The notes: generated by a model not told the origin, from the letters alone. A stretch of 64,000 nt of DNA from Ilyomonas sp965199905 (GCA_965199905.1 OZ241366.1:1364001-1428000), one strand, 5' to 3'. Positions 36,512 to 45,826 are shown, counted from the first letter of the stretch. Numbers and translations are program-made.

Positions 36512-39208
36512 ATGAAAAAACTGCTACTTCTCAGTTTTGCAGGAATGCTTCTTGCTGCATCCGGCTATTCGCAAACCAACCGGTTCTGGTCGGCTGACAA
36601 TGAAAACAAAAGCCAGATTGAGGTTGACAAGGCTACGCTGAGACAAGCGTATCCGAAAGTCTTTAAGCTGTTTCGTCTTAACTCCAACGATTTCAGGCAA
36701 CAGCTTTTTTCTGTTGTAAACCAGGGTTCTAAAAAATCTACTATTATTTCATTGCCAAATGCCGCCGGCATGATGGAAGATTTTGAAGTGACAGAAGCTT
36801 CGAACTTTGAGCCTGCATTGCAGGAGCGCTTTCCCGACATTCGTTCATTTTCCGGGAAAGGGATTACAGACAAAGGCGCGACGCTGAAGCTCAGCGTTTC
36901 TCCGCAGGGCATTGAAACAATGATTTTCAGAGCTGAAAAAGACAATGAATTTATTGAGCCTTACTCAAAAGATCATTCCATCTACTCTGTTTTTACTTCA
37001 CAAAGAGACAAAAGCAAACTTCCCTGGAAGTGTAACACGCCGGAAGAAAAAATGGCTACTTCACTTAATCAAAAGGTAGAAAGCAATGTTATTACCGGTC
37101 GTTCGGGCGGCAACCTGAAAACACTTCGCCTCGCTCAATCCGTAACAGCGGAATATTCAAATTACTTCGGCGCAACGAGTGCTTCACAGGTAGGTCTTGT
37201 TTTGGCTGCGGTAAACAACACACTTACCCGTTGTAATGGTGTGTATGAAAAAGACCTGGCTCTTCACCTGAACTTGATTTCCAATACTACAGATGTATTT
37301 TATTACAATCCTGCCACCGATCCTTATGCCAATTCGGCTCAGGGTGTTGGACTTGGAAGATGGAATTCTCAGTTACAGAAAACGTTGACTTCTGTGATCG
37401 GTGCTTCCAACTATGATATTGGTCACTTATTCGGCGCTTCCGGTGGTGGCGGCAATGCGGGTTGCATTGGTTGTATCTGTGAAGATAACTCTAAAGGCAG
37501 TGGTATCACTTCACCGGCTGATGCCATCCCAGAAGGCGACAATTTTGATATCGACTATGTAGTACATGAAGTGGGTCATCAGCTTGGTGCTAACCATACT
37601 TTCTCTTACTCCAGCGAAGGCACAGGTGTGAATGTTGAAATCGGTTCCGGCATTACCATCATGGGTTATGCAGGCATCACGAGCTATGATGTGGCTCCGC
37701 ACTCTATAGATATCTACCACGCTGCTTCTATTGCCCAGATACAAAGCAATTTAAATTCTAAAACCTGCCCTGTAACCACTGCTATCACTAACTCAGCGCC
37801 AGTGGTTGCATCTATAGGCAATTTCACAATTCCGGTTGGAACTCCGTTCGCTTTGACAGGTTCGGCAACCGATGCCAATGCAGGTAATATTCTTACGTAT
37901 TGCTGGGAAGAAAATGATGATGTATCAGGACAAACCGGCGCAAAAAGCACGGCGAGCCCTACTAAAACAGCCGGTCCTAACTGGATATCTTTCAAGCCAA
38001 CAACGTCTCCTACGCGCTTGTTCCCGGAACTGTCTACTATACTGACCGGCGATAGCGTAACCGCTTCTTTGCCAGGCGGAGATGCCAATACAAAAATTGA
38101 AGCGCTTAGCTCTGTCGCCAGAAAACTTAATTTCCGGTTGACAGTAAGAGACAATGCCGTTTACAGTACCACGGCTGCTGCAAGTGTTGGTCAAACAAAC
38201 TTTACGGATATGGTGGTAACGGTAAGCGCTGCATCAGGTCCTTTTAAAGTAACGGCTCCAAATACGGCTGTTACCTGGGCTGGTGGTTCAACACAAACCA
38301 TTACCTGGGATGTAGCCGGAACAATAGCTTCACCGGTAAGTTGCGCCAATGTAAAAATTTCATTGTCAACAGACGGCGGACAAACCTTCCCAACTGTATT
38401 GGCAGCCAGCACACCGAATGATGGCAGCCAGGCTGTAACCATTCCAGGTGTTGCAACTTCTACAGCAAGAATCAAGATTGAATCCGTAGGCAATATCTTC
38501 TTCGATATCTCGAACGCCGATTTCACAATTGGCCAATCAGCACCGGATTGCTCTGCTGCTTTTGAACCGAATGAGACACAGGCTACTGCCGCTTCAATAC
38601 AATTAAGCGCTACAAACACAGCAGCTATCAGTTCAGCTACCGACATTGATTATTATAAAATAATCAATCCTGCCAAAGGCACTCTTACGGCTAAACTGGT
38701 TGGTCCGTCAGGAGTAAATTACGACGTTTACATTTATAGCGCTAATGGCAGGCAGGTTGCTAAAAGTACTGGTGCTACTGCTACGGAAACAGCTTCTGTA
38801 GCTAACCGTATTGCCGGTACTTTCTATGTAAAAGTGATTGGTAAAAATGGTGTATTCAGCAGCCAGTGTTATACACTTACAGTAACTTCTGTACCAAACA
38901 GTGGTTTGGTTGCAGGCAATGACGTAACTGCCCGCAATGCTACCATCAGCATGACCAAAACGGATGCAGTTGCTAATGTTTCGGTTTATCCAAACCCGGC
39001 ACATAATGAGCTTCGGGTGAATATGGGTAACTATACAGATGCAGTTAGCATACTGGTTACTGACATGCATGGCACCAAAGTGAGCAGCAAAACTTTCTCT
39101 GGTTCTGCAAGCATTAACATGAGCAAAATGGCAGCCGGAGTTTACATGGTTATCATCCGTGATAAAAATGGTGATATCATTAAACAAAGCCGCATAATGA
39201 AGGATTAG
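36512..39208 (+). CDS. Secreted reprolysin-like metalloprotease with T9SS C-terminal sorting domain
   Basis: 898 residues. Signal peptide (MKKLLLLSFAGMLLAASGYS); propeptide-like region to about 190; metzincin domain with HEVGHQLGANH (352-362) and Met-turn IMGYAG; then beta-sandwich repeats. A bacterial pre-peptidase domain (ACTIVE features: FEPNETQATAASIQL, DIDYYKI, YDVYIYS) is followed by the type A T9SS tail with VYPNPAHNELRV and AGVYMVII near the C-terminus. It is predicted to be exported through the outer membrane by T9SS and to degrade proteins outside the cell. PorT and a GldA-like protein in this window are consistent with that route. Confidence 0.92.
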   Translation: MKKLLLLSFAGMLLAASGYSQTNRFWSADNENKSQIEVDKATLRQAYPKVFKLFRLNSNDFRQQLFSVVNQGSKKSTIISLPNAAGMMEDFEVTEASNFEPALQERFPDIRSFSGKGITDKGATLKLSVSPQGIETMIFRAEKDNEFIEPYSKDHSIYSVFTSQRDKSKLPWKCNTPEEKMATSLNQKVESNVITGRSGGNLKTLRLAQSVTAEYSNYFGATSASQVGLVLAAVNNTLTRCNGVYEKDLALHLNLISNTTDVFYYNPATDPYANSAQGVGLGRWNSQLQKTLTSVIGASNYDIGHLFGASGGGGNAGCIGCICEDNSKGSGITSPADAIPEGDNFDIDYVVHEVGHQLGANHTFSYSSEGTGVNVEIGSGITIMGYAGITSYDVAPHSIDIYHAASIAQIQSNLNSKTCPVTTAITNSAPVVASIGNFTIPVGTPFALTGSATDANAGNILTYCWEENDDVSGQTGAKSTASPTKTAGPNWISFKPTTSPTRLFPELSTILTGDSVTASLPGGDANTKIEALSSVARKLNFRLTVRDNAVYSTTAAASVGQTNFTDMVVTVSAASGPFKVTAPNTAVTWAGGSTQTITWDVAGTIASPVSCANVKISLSTDGGQTFPTVLAASTPNDGSQAVTIPGVATSTARIKIESVGNIFFDISNADFTIGQSAPDCSAAFEPNETQATAASIQLSATNTAAISSATDIDYYKIINPAKGTLTAKLVGPSGVNYDVYIYSANGRQVAKSTGATATETASVANRIAGTFYVKVIGKNGVFSSQCYTLTVTSVPNSGLVAGNDVTARNATISMTKTDAVANVSVYPNPAHNELRVNMGNYTDAVSILVTDMHGTKVSSKTFSGSASINMSKMAAGVYMVIIRDKNGDIIKQSRIMKD

Positions 39209-39230
39209 TTTTTAATGATTCTGTATTTTT

Positions 39231-39262
39231 AAAGAGAGGCTTTCTTCGGAAAGCCTCTCTTT
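39231..39262 (+). terminator. Terminator with TTCG tetraloop after the metalloprotease gene
   Basis: Arms AAAGAGAGGCTTTC (39231-39244) and GAAAGCCTCTCTTT (39249-39262) around a TTCG loop, with further T residues after it. Confidence 0.88.
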
Positions 39263-39338
39263 TTTTATAGCACTCTGAATGAGAAGTGAAAATGATATTG
39301 TACGGCAATTCTCTATCTTTGAAAGAGAAGCATTTATT

Positions 39339-39918
39339 ATGTCTGTTGAAGTTGCTGAAAAATTTTACACGGTAAAAGAATATCTCGCTCTCGAGCAGAG
39401 AGCAAAGAATAAACATGAATACTACAATGGTAAAATTATAAAGATGTCAGGTGCAACTTTTAATCATAATCTGATTGCAAATAACGTAAGTGGTGAATTG
39501 GGAGTTGTACTGCGTGGCAAACCTTTTTTTGTACTCAACAGTGATATGAAAATTCATATTCCGCAGTTAGAATCATTTGTGTATCCCGATGCCGTAGTTG
39601 TTTTTGAAAAACCTCTTTTTATGAAGGCAGAACAGATGTGGTTTTAAATCCTTTACTCATAGTTGAAGTGGCATCACGTTCGACAAAAAACTACGACCGC
39701 ACTACCAGGTTTGAATATTATAAAACGCTTCCTTCTTTCAAAGAATATGTATTGGTTGAACAAACCAAACCTTGGGCAATTGCTTCCTATAAATTGCCGA
39801 CCGTACCTGGCGCGACACAGAAACTTTTTTATTAAACGGTTCTTTTCACCTTCAGTCTGTTGATTATACGCTCGAAATGAAGAATATTTATCACGGCATC
39901 GAACTCAAAACACCGTAG
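39339..39918 (+). pseudogene. Uma2-family (DUF820) nuclease gene with two frameshifts
   Basis: Frame 1 starts at MSVEVAEKFYTVKEYLALE and has the Uma2 core motifs: KHEYYNGKIIKMSGAT and YPDAVVVFEKPLF. After a shift in the T-run near 39617 the family sequence continues in a second frame (YEGRTDVVLNPLLIVEVAS, TRFEYYKTLPSFKEYVLVEQ). It shifts again near 39795 to DRTWRDTETFLLNG and DYTLEMKNIYHGIEL, ending TAG at 39918. Joined, the pieces give one normal-length protein of about 193 residues. A TATCTTTG -7 box is at 39314-39321. Confidence 0.88.
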
Positions 39919-39975
39919 TCAATTTCATCGTTTTATTCCGGCACATATTTTTCTAACTATTTGAAAACAAAAGTC

Positions 39976-40584
39976 ATGGACGATAAAAAGACAAATCCCA
40001 TCGATTCAGAAAACAAAGTGCAGCAAAGTAAAGACGAACATATAGACGAAGATTTCCCAGGCTATCCGCATTACCCGGCGAAGGATGATATTATGAATCC
40101 GCAAAACCACACAGAACGTGTTGAAGCCGGCGTAGAAAACCTAACGCATGACCAGCTTCAGGAAAATGGTAAAAAAAAAGTGATGCCGACACCTCAGGGG
40201 CCGACAACGAATGACACTGCAGAACTGGAAGATGAAGATAGTAACGATGACCTCGGCATCGTGATGGGCACGGAAGCTGACGTTACAAAGGAAGACATTG
40301 ATAACTTGGGTGACCCAAACCGCGATAATGATATGGATGAAGATGAAGAGATTTTTTCGGATGGCTCCGCTTCTGCGTTTGATGAAACAGAAACGGTGAG
40401 TGATATGGATGAGCAGGACCTGCGGGATCAACTGCAAAATACAGGTGATGATCTTGATGTGCCGGGAAGTGAAGATGACGATGCAGATGAAGACATGGGC
40501 GAGGAAGATGAAGAAAATAATTACTACAGCTTAGGCGGCGACAGGAAAGATAATATTGAAGACGATCCGGCTTCATCTTATTAA
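39976..40584 (+). CDS. Highly acidic protein of unknown function
   Basis: 202 residues with a strongly acidic C-terminal half (runs such as DEDEE and EDDDADEDMGEEDEE) and an ordinary polar N-terminus with FPGYPHYPAKDDIMNP. No hydrophobic core, so probably disordered. Related acidic proteins occur in Bacteroidota, but I know no role. The frame is open back to a TTG at 39961; the ATG at 39976 is preferred. A bidirectional terminator follows. Confidence 0.75.
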   Translation: MDDKKTNPIDSENKVQQSKDEHIDEDFPGYPHYPAKDDIMNPQNHTERVEAGVENLTHDQLQENGKKKVMPTPQGPTTNDTAELEDEDSNDDLGIVMGTEADVTKEDIDNLGDPNRDNDMDEDEEIFSDGSASAFDETETVSDMDEQDLRDQLQNTGDDLDVPGSEDDDADEDMGEEDEENNYYSLGGDRKDNIEDDPASSY

Positions 40585-40601
40585 AACATCATTCCTTTTA
40601 C

Positions 40602-40632
40602 AAAAAGCGAAGCCGTATGTGCTTCGCTTTTT
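40602..40632. terminator. Bidirectional terminator between the acidic-protein gene and aroQ
   Basis: Arms AAAAAGCGAAGC (40602-40613) and GCTTCGCTTTTT (40621-40632), loop of 7 nt; A and T tracts outside the stem serve both convergent genes. Confidence 0.87.
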
Positions 40633-40650
40633 TACTGCGTAACTCTTTGT

Positions 40651-41070
40651 TTATTGATTCAAAAAATATTGTACTGCCAGCTCGTAGCCTTTCAAACCCA
40701 GCCCGCTAATGGTGCCTTTACACTTGGCAGATACATAAGAATGATTGCGAAATTCTTCCCTTGCATGAACATTGCTGATGTGTACTTCAATAACAGGTGT
40801 TGTGATGGCGGCGATAGCATCACGAATGGCAACTGATGTATGCGTGTAGGCGGCGGGATTTAAAATAATTCCATCGCCGGCAAAGCCTTCCTGCTGAAGA
40901 AAATCAACAATCTCACCTTCTTTGTTGCTTTGATGATATACGAAACTTATATCAGGATATTTCTCTTTCAGCGTTGCAAAAAAATCTTCAAAACTTTGAT
41001 TGCCATACACAGAAGGTTCGCGTTTGCCAAGCAAATTGAGATTGGGTCCGTTAATGATAACGATCTTCAT
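40651..41070 (-). CDS. aroQ: 3-dehydroquinate dehydratase, type II
   Basis: 139 residues, normal for the dodecameric type II enzyme. IINGPNLNLLGKREPSVYG holds the catalytic Arg and Tyr. NPAAYTHTSVAIRDA carries Asn and substrate-binding residues, and EVHISNVHAREEFR the catalytic His. It converts 3-dehydroquinate to 3-dehydroshikimate in aromatic amino acid synthesis. No other aro genes are nearby. Confidence 0.96.
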   Translation of the reverse strand: MKIVIINGPNLNLLGKREPSVYGNQSFEDFFATLKEKYPDISFVYHQSNKEGEIVDFLQQEGFAGDGIILNPAAYTHTSVAIRDAIAAITTPVIEVHISNVHAREEFRNHSYVSAKCKGTISGLGLKGYELAVQYFLNQ

Positions 41071-41164
41071 ACAGAGATTTTTTTGCGTAGCAATGTACTT
41101 TATTTGTTATTGATTGAAATGAGTTGAATTATAAGTGATGAGTCTTTTTAAAATGGCTGTTTGT

Positions 41165-41282
41165 ATTCGCTTTCGTAAAAGTCACATCATTGCCCGGAAC
41201 GTCGATGTGAAGATTCTTGCTGCTTCGACACGCAAGAATCACAACAGGCGATGAGAGAAGTGACGGACGATGGTTACCAAAA
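41165..41282 (+). repeat. Dispersed intergenic repeat, copy R3 (full hairpin)
   Basis: ATTCGCTTTCGTAAAAG, then ATCATTGCCCGGAAC; perfect stem GATTCTTGC (41212-41220) / GCAAGAATC (41232-41240) around TGCTTCGACAC; then CAACAGGCGATGAG and GACGGACGATGGTTACCAAAA. Located 95 bp upstream of aroQ and before the decayed sulfatase. Confidence 0.92.
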
Positions 41283-41445
41283 CTGTATTCTGTATTTTAT
41301 TTAAATTGCTTTATTACCTGATTATAAAATGAAAGTGTAAAAGAATAAACCAATTTATCAGCTAATAGAAATATTAATAGCATTTACCTAAACAAAACAA
41401 CCGAAAATATAGTTATTGTAAGCTTACTTATTAAATGCTGATTTT

Positions 41446-41889
41446 ATGAAACGATTCTTCCTTTTTGCTTTCTTCGTTTTACTAATCAGCGTATTTATTT
41501 TTTCAGGGAAAAAGAATCTCCGGCAAAAGATGCAAGCCCCATGTTGAACTGGCGCATACTTCATATCCGTCTACTTATAAAGGACATTCCATTTTACCAA
41601 CTACAGGTATCAGTATCGTTCCTTCTTTTATGGGTAAAAAAGTTGCCGGCACAAGACATTGTTCAATGAATATTTTAGTGGTAAATATGTGCGGAAAGGT
41701 GATTGGAAACCGGTGCGCGGTGGCTTGGATACTGCCTGGCATTTGTATAACATCAAAGAGGATAAAAGAGAAGGAAAAGATTTGCCTGACGAGTATTCTG
41801 ATAAAGTAAAAGACCTAAATAATTTGTGGGAAAATTGGGCAGGCGAGAATCATATTTACCCGAAACCAAACAGTAAAAAGCTTGGATGA
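41446..41889 (+). pseudogene. Decayed arylsulfatase gene
   Basis: Starts with a signal peptide-like segment (MKRFFLFAFFVLLISVFIFS). After a large deletion and frame change it has sulfatase C-terminal sequence: ELAHTSYPSTYKGHSILPTT and GISIVPSFMGKKVAG. A further frameshift near 41660 gives LFNEYFSGKYVRKGDWKPVR, AWHLYNIKEDKREGKDLPDE and LWENWAGENHIYPKP, the usual sulfatase end. The catalytic CxPSR region and most of the alkaline phosphatase-like fold are gone, so the product is dead. Confidence 0.87.
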
Positions 41890-41994
41890 TTTAATCGCAA
41901 AAACTAAAACAGTCTTTTATTATTGGGCGTATTAAATTGATACTATAGTTTCCTAAGCCGTTTGATATTAGAGAAATAATAAGCAACTAAAAAA

Positions 41995-42753
41995 TCAGCG
42001 CTCAAAAATGAGTGAGAACGTAAGCATACGCGACTGAAGCTGATCTAAAATACTGGAGTACTTAAGGTTTGGATCGCGGCTGTGAACATTGCTGAGACCA
42101 TTCGTTATTTTTATTTCAGGTGCAATGGTAACCACAGGAAAATAAAAATTGAACCCGATGCCAGCTTCATAACCGATGTATGATTTTTTTAGCTTTACCA
42201 AGTTCTCGGCATCGAGTGCGCCGGCTGTGCTGGCAACATCTATATCATATTTAAACCCACCCAGCATATACACACGAAAGTTCTGAATGCGGTCGGAATT
42301 GAACTTCAATTGTAATGGAAACGAAACAACGGTCGAGGGAATGGTTTTTTTCTGTAATGCAGGTTCTATTGGCGTTGGATATTTAATCTGGTAAGTGAGA
42401 TATTTAGAGCCACCTAAAATTAATTCCGGATGAAAACGAAATTCAAAGCGTTTGGTTAACCTGGCAGTAGCAAGCAAGCCAAGCGAAATACCGCCGCTGG
42501 CACCCGGCTCTACGCTTAACACGCTGTCGTTTTCCAGAAACTGTGGATGCTTTTCTGTATGCAGGTACGAGTTGTTATAGCCCAAGGATAGTCCAAAATA
42601 AAACGGCACGTTGTCGCGGTCTTCGCGGTAAATTTCCTTTTGAGCAGAAGCTTGCAAAAAAGTAACAGAAGCCAGAATACACAGGCATAGCAACCTCCTC
42701 CAATGCACGAAGTACAATTCTTTTTTCGCTCTACTTCTGGTTATTTGAAACAA
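41995..42753 (-). CDS. porT: PorT-family outer-membrane beta-barrel protein (T9SS/gliding component)
   Basis: 252 residues as an open frame; the signal sequence is LLCLCILASVTFLQASAQ. The mature part is a porin-like barrel of alternating strands (FYFGLSLGYNNSYLH, FEFRFHPELILGGSKYL, YEAGIGFNFYFPVV), ending in LTFSLIFER with a terminal aromatic pattern. PorT/SprT is needed for T9SS function, and in Bacteroidota its gene is commonly next to ubiE, as here. The exact start is uncertain because the first 20 residues are not signal-like. Confidence 0.8.
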   Translation of the reverse strand: MFQITRSRAKKELYFVHWRRLLCLCILASVTFLQASAQKEIYREDRDNVPFYFGLSLGYNNSYLHTEKHPQFLENDSVLSVEPGASGGISLGLLATARLTKRFEFRFHPELILGGSKYLTYQIKYPTPIEPALQKKTIPSTVVSFPLQLKFNSDRIQNFRVYMLGGFKYDIDVASTAGALDAENLVKLKKSYIGYEAGIGFNFYFPVVTIAPEIKITNGLSNVHSRDPNLKYSSILDQLQSRMLTFSLIFER

Positions 42754-42931
42754 AACTTTGATTTAATTATGAACAATGCCGTCTCTGGCCTGCTTTCGTA
42801 TAAACGGTTTTGGAGAGGGTTTATTTTACAGATTACAATTGGGCAGCTTATTTTACATTTTCTACCTGTTTGCCATTGCTTTTACTTTAGCATTACAAAT
42901 ATTTCTACAGTTAAAATATTATTTACTCGCT

Positions 42932-43675
42932 CTATTTTGTAGCACCATACCGGCAGCAAATTCCTAAGCTGAGCGGTTTGTAAAATACTTTTTGGTAACC
43001 CATATTGGAAAGAATAGAAACGAATTTTCCTCTTTCAGGAAATGCTCTTGCAGAGCGATTCAGGTAACTATACGCGTCTTTATTTTTTGCAAATAACCTG
43101 CCTGCGCCGGGAACAATGACATTGTTGTAAAAATTACAAAAGGCTCTGAACAATCTATTCTCCGGTTGCGAAAATTCAAGCACAGCCAATCTTCCACCGG
43201 GCTTTAGAACGCGAAGCATCTCTGCTAATCCGCGCTCGAGATGTTCAAAATTTCTGACACCAAAAGCCACGGTAATAGCATCAAAAGTATTGTCGCCAAA
43301 GGGAATGGTTTCGCTGTCGGCATTCACCATTTGAATGATGTTTTGCAGACCAGCTTTTTGTATTTTTTCTCGACCTAACTGCAACATACCGTCCGAAATA
43401 TCAATGCCTGTTATTTGCTTTGGATGTAATAATTTATAGGTAAGCAATGCCACATCGCCGGTGCCGGTAGCTACATCCAGTATATTTTGCGGATGAATAT
43501 CTTTTAGTTGTTTTATTAATCTTTTACGCCACCAAACATCAACACCCGCCGTTAAAAAACGATTTAGAAAATCATAGCGAAAAGCGATGTTGTCAAACAT
43601 TTTTGCCACCTGCTGCTTTTTTCCCAGGTTGCTATCTTTATAAGGAATAATATTGTCGTGTGCGAATTCTGTCAT
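42932..43675 (-). CDS. ubiE: Demethylmenaquinone methyltransferase (UbiE/MenG)
   Basis: 247 residues. MFDNIAFRYDFLNRFLTAG at the N-terminus, SAM motif I ILDVATGTGDVALL, PFGDNTFDAITVAFGVRN and RVLKPGGRLAVLEFS are classical UbiE/MenG blocks. It makes the last methylation of menaquinone. Because Bacteroidota use menaquinone, MenG activity is likelier than ubiquinone work. A TATCTTCG -7-like box lies at 43691-43684. It is upstream of porT on the same strand. Confidence 0.95.
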   Translation of the reverse strand: MTEFAHDNIIPYKDSNLGKKQQVAKMFDNIAFRYDFLNRFLTAGVDVWWRKRLIKQLKDIHPQNILDVATGTGDVALLTYKLLHPKQITGIDISDGMLQLGREKIQKAGLQNIIQMVNADSETIPFGDNTFDAITVAFGVRNFEHLERGLAEMLRVLKPGGRLAVLEFSQPENRLFRAFCNFYNNVIVPGAGRLFAKNKDAYSYLNRSARAFPERGKFVSILSNMGYQKVFYKPLSLGICCRYGATK

Positions 43676-43714
43676 ATTTTAAACGAAGATAAAAGGTTTA
43701 CCATAGTTGGTTAC

Positions 43715-44386
43715 TTAACCCTCAATGGCGGCATTTAAAAACAGGATCAATGGATACAAAGCCGACAGTGCTTCTGTGATAATTGTGACTAGTTTTTTTT
43801 CAGTCAGCTCTTCATCTTTTATCGGCTTCATAGCAATGAAGCTTTTCATTTTTATATAGTTGATTGCTTTGTTATCTTCTTCATAACCCTTGGGTGCGCG
43901 ACTTAACATCACTTCTTTGTCTCGATACAATCCCCCATATATTTTCTGAAAAGTTTTGCTTTGAATAATACCGACGAACTCATCTAAATTATAATCAATT
44001 TCCTGTCTTATTTTCTTCACTACATCGGCTTCGGGCGTCCATAAACCGCCGCCAACAAAGCTGTTGTTGCCCGGCTCAATATGCAGGTAATAACCCGCGT
44101 AAATACTTTTCTTTCCACCACGTGCAAAGCCAGCAGCAATGTGGTTTTTATAAGGTGTTTTGTCTTTGCTAAAACGGATATCCCGGTTGATGCGAAACAC
44201 GCTTTCTTTAGCAGTAAGTGTGTCTATATCTTTATCTGTTTGACTGTGTTGTTTCAATGCTTCATCAACAAGCTGAATGAAATCTGCTTTGGCTGCATCA
44301 TAGCTCTTCCGGTTGGCATCAAACCATTCCTTGACGTTATTTTTCTGTAGGTTTTTTATAAATGTGAGCGTGGATTTTTGAAGCAT
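43715..44386 (-). CDS. DUF2461 family protein
   Basis: 223 residues with the DUF2461 pattern: TFIKNLQKNNVKEWFDANR, FRINRDIRFSKDKTPYKNH, AGYYLHIEPGNNSFVGGGLW and a C-terminal helical part. Family function is unknown to me. It sits between ubiE and the gldA-like gene, with 39 and 45 bp spacing. Confidence 0.92.
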   Translation of the reverse strand: MLQKSTLTFIKNLQKNNVKEWFDANRKSYDAAKADFIQLVDEALKQHSQTDKDIDTLTAKESVFRINRDIRFSKDKTPYKNHIAAGFARGGKKSIYAGYYLHIEPGNNSFVGGGLWTPEADVVKKIRQEIDYNLDEFVGIIQSKTFQKIYGGLYRDKEVMLSRAPKGYEEDNKAINYIKMKSFIAMKPIKDEELTEKKLVTIITEALSALYPLILFLNAAIEG

Positions 44387-44431
44387 AGATATAGGTAATA
44401 AGCAGTCAGCTATCAGCCTTCGGCTTTTTGA

Positions 44432-45343
44432 TTATTTTGAATGATTTGTCAATTGCCTGAATACGTCTTCCAGGTTATTTCTTTCCGATTGCAGCGATAC
44501 AATATTCAGGTTATGTTGTAAAGCCAGTTCTAATAATTGCCGGCGCGTTTCTGTGTCGTTTACCGTTTCTAAACGATAAGAAGCAATGCCTGTTTTGTGA
44601 ACATTTTGTACAGAAGATAATTGAGTTAATAAAGCAATATCAATTGCTTTATCAAACTGGATTTGAACGCTGTTTTGCGCATTGCGATTGCCGATGTTTT
44701 GAATGGAATCATCTGCTACAAGTTGCCCTTTGCTGATGATAATAATGCGGTTGCAAATTGCCTGCACTTCGCCTAAAATATGAGATGAAAACAAAACGGT
44801 TTTGTCTTTTGCCTGCTGCTGAATCACGTTCCTGATTTCGATGATCTGGTTGGGATCAAGACCGCTTGTTGGCTCATCTAAAATTAAAACTTCGGGATTG
44901 TGAATGAGCGCGGCAGCCAAGCCTACACGCTGTTTGTAGCCTTTTGAAAGCTGCCCGGTTTTCTTTTTGCTTTCTATGGTAAGACCGGTTAACTCAATCA
45001 CACGAGCCACTTCTTCTTTTACATTTTTTATGTTATGAATACCAGCAATAAACTGCAGGTATTCGCGCACATACATATCGTAGTAAAGTGGGTTGGCTTC
45101 GGGTAAATAACCAATTTTCCGTTTGGCTTCTATGGCATTTTCGGCGACATTGATACCACAAACTTTTGCGCTGCCGCCATCAGGTTTCAGATAGCCGGTA
45201 ATCATCTTCATGGTTGTGCTTTTTCCGGCGCCGTTCGGACCTAAAAAGCCAACAATTTCGCCTTTGCCAATGCTAAACGAAATGTCATTGACCGCTTTCT
45301 GCTCACCATAAATTTTTACGAGATGATCTACCTGTATGGACAT
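44432..45343 (-). CDS. gldA: ABC transporter ATP-binding protein, GldA-like
   Basis: 303 residues. Walker A GPNGAGKSTTMKMI, Q-loop region YLPEANPLYYDM, signature LSKGYKQRVGLAAAL, Walker B VLILDEPTSGLDPNQ and H-loop SSHIL. The long C-terminal extension (to NNLEDVFRQLT) fits GldA and the ABC-2 exporter ATPases. GldA belongs to the gliding-motility/T9SS-associated ABC transporter in Flavobacteria; gldF and gldG are not adjacent, so the name is tentative. A strong TACCTTTG -7 box is 22 bp upstream. Confidence 0.8.
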   Translation of the reverse strand: MSIQVDHLVKIYGEQKAVNDISFSIGKGEIVGFLGPNGAGKSTTMKMITGYLKPDGGSAKVCGINVAENAIEAKRKIGYLPEANPLYYDMYVREYLQFIAGIHNIKNVKEEVARVIELTGLTIESKKKTGQLSKGYKQRVGLAAALIHNPEVLILDEPTSGLDPNQIIEIRNVIQQQAKDKTVLFSSHILGEVQAICNRIIIISKGQLVADDSIQNIGNRNAQNSVQIQFDKAIDIALLTQLSSVQNVHKTGIASYRLETVNDTETRRQLLELALQHNLNIVSLQSERNNLEDVFRQLTNHSK

Positions 45344-45365
45344 GCCTGTATTCTGTGATTCGTTT

Positions 45366-45373
45366 CAAAGGTA
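45366..45373 (-). promoter_or_regulatory. -7 box of the gldA-like gene
   Basis: TACCTTTG on the minus strand, 22 bp before the ATG at 45343. No clear -33 TTTG at 17-23 bp spacing. Confidence 0.6.
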
Positions 45374-45571
45374 AACGTCGTTGGGGCTTGCAGGTGAATA
45401 GGGTTTCATTTTTATGGTTGTGATAAGAAATGAGACGAGAATTATGAATTATAAGTTATGAATCATGAGCGATGAGCTTCGAGTCAGAAAAAAATATAAG
45501 GGTTACAGGTAAGCTCGTCAGATATTTGTTGCGCAAACGCTGATTGGGTTTTACACCCTGTCAGCTTTAAT

Positions 45572-45664
45572 ATTCGCTCTGAAAAAGTTCAATCATTGCC
45601 CGGAACCCATCTGTGTGCGACGCAACAGGCGATACAGAAAAGCGACGGACGATGGTTACCAAAA
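45572..45664 (+). repeat. Dispersed intergenic repeat, copy R4 (short-hairpin variant)
   Basis: ATTCGCTCTGAAAAAGTTC, then AATCATTGCCCGGAAC, CAACAGGCGATACAG and GACGGACGATGGTTACCAAAA. The central hairpin is nearly deleted (TGTGTGCGACGCA). The surrounding 45374-45797 spacer is AT-rich and holds no gene. Confidence 0.9.
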
Positions 45665-45797
45665 GAAAAAATATCTGCCAAATGAAAAACCATGATAAAA
45701 CTGGTAAGCCAGGCAATCGTTTGCCTGCAGCTTAAAGCTCATAACCCGAAGCCCGCAACTAAAAGCTCACAATTCATACCTCATATCTATAAAAAAA

Positions 45798-45826
45798 CAA
45801 AGCCCGTCCTGAACAGGACAGGCTTT
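45798..45826 (-). terminator. Terminator of the acyl-CoA dehydrogenase gene
   Basis: Interrupted stem AAAGCC-GTCCT with AGGAC-GGCTTT around GAAC, followed by an A/T tract reading as T-rich on the minus strand. Confidence 0.75.
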
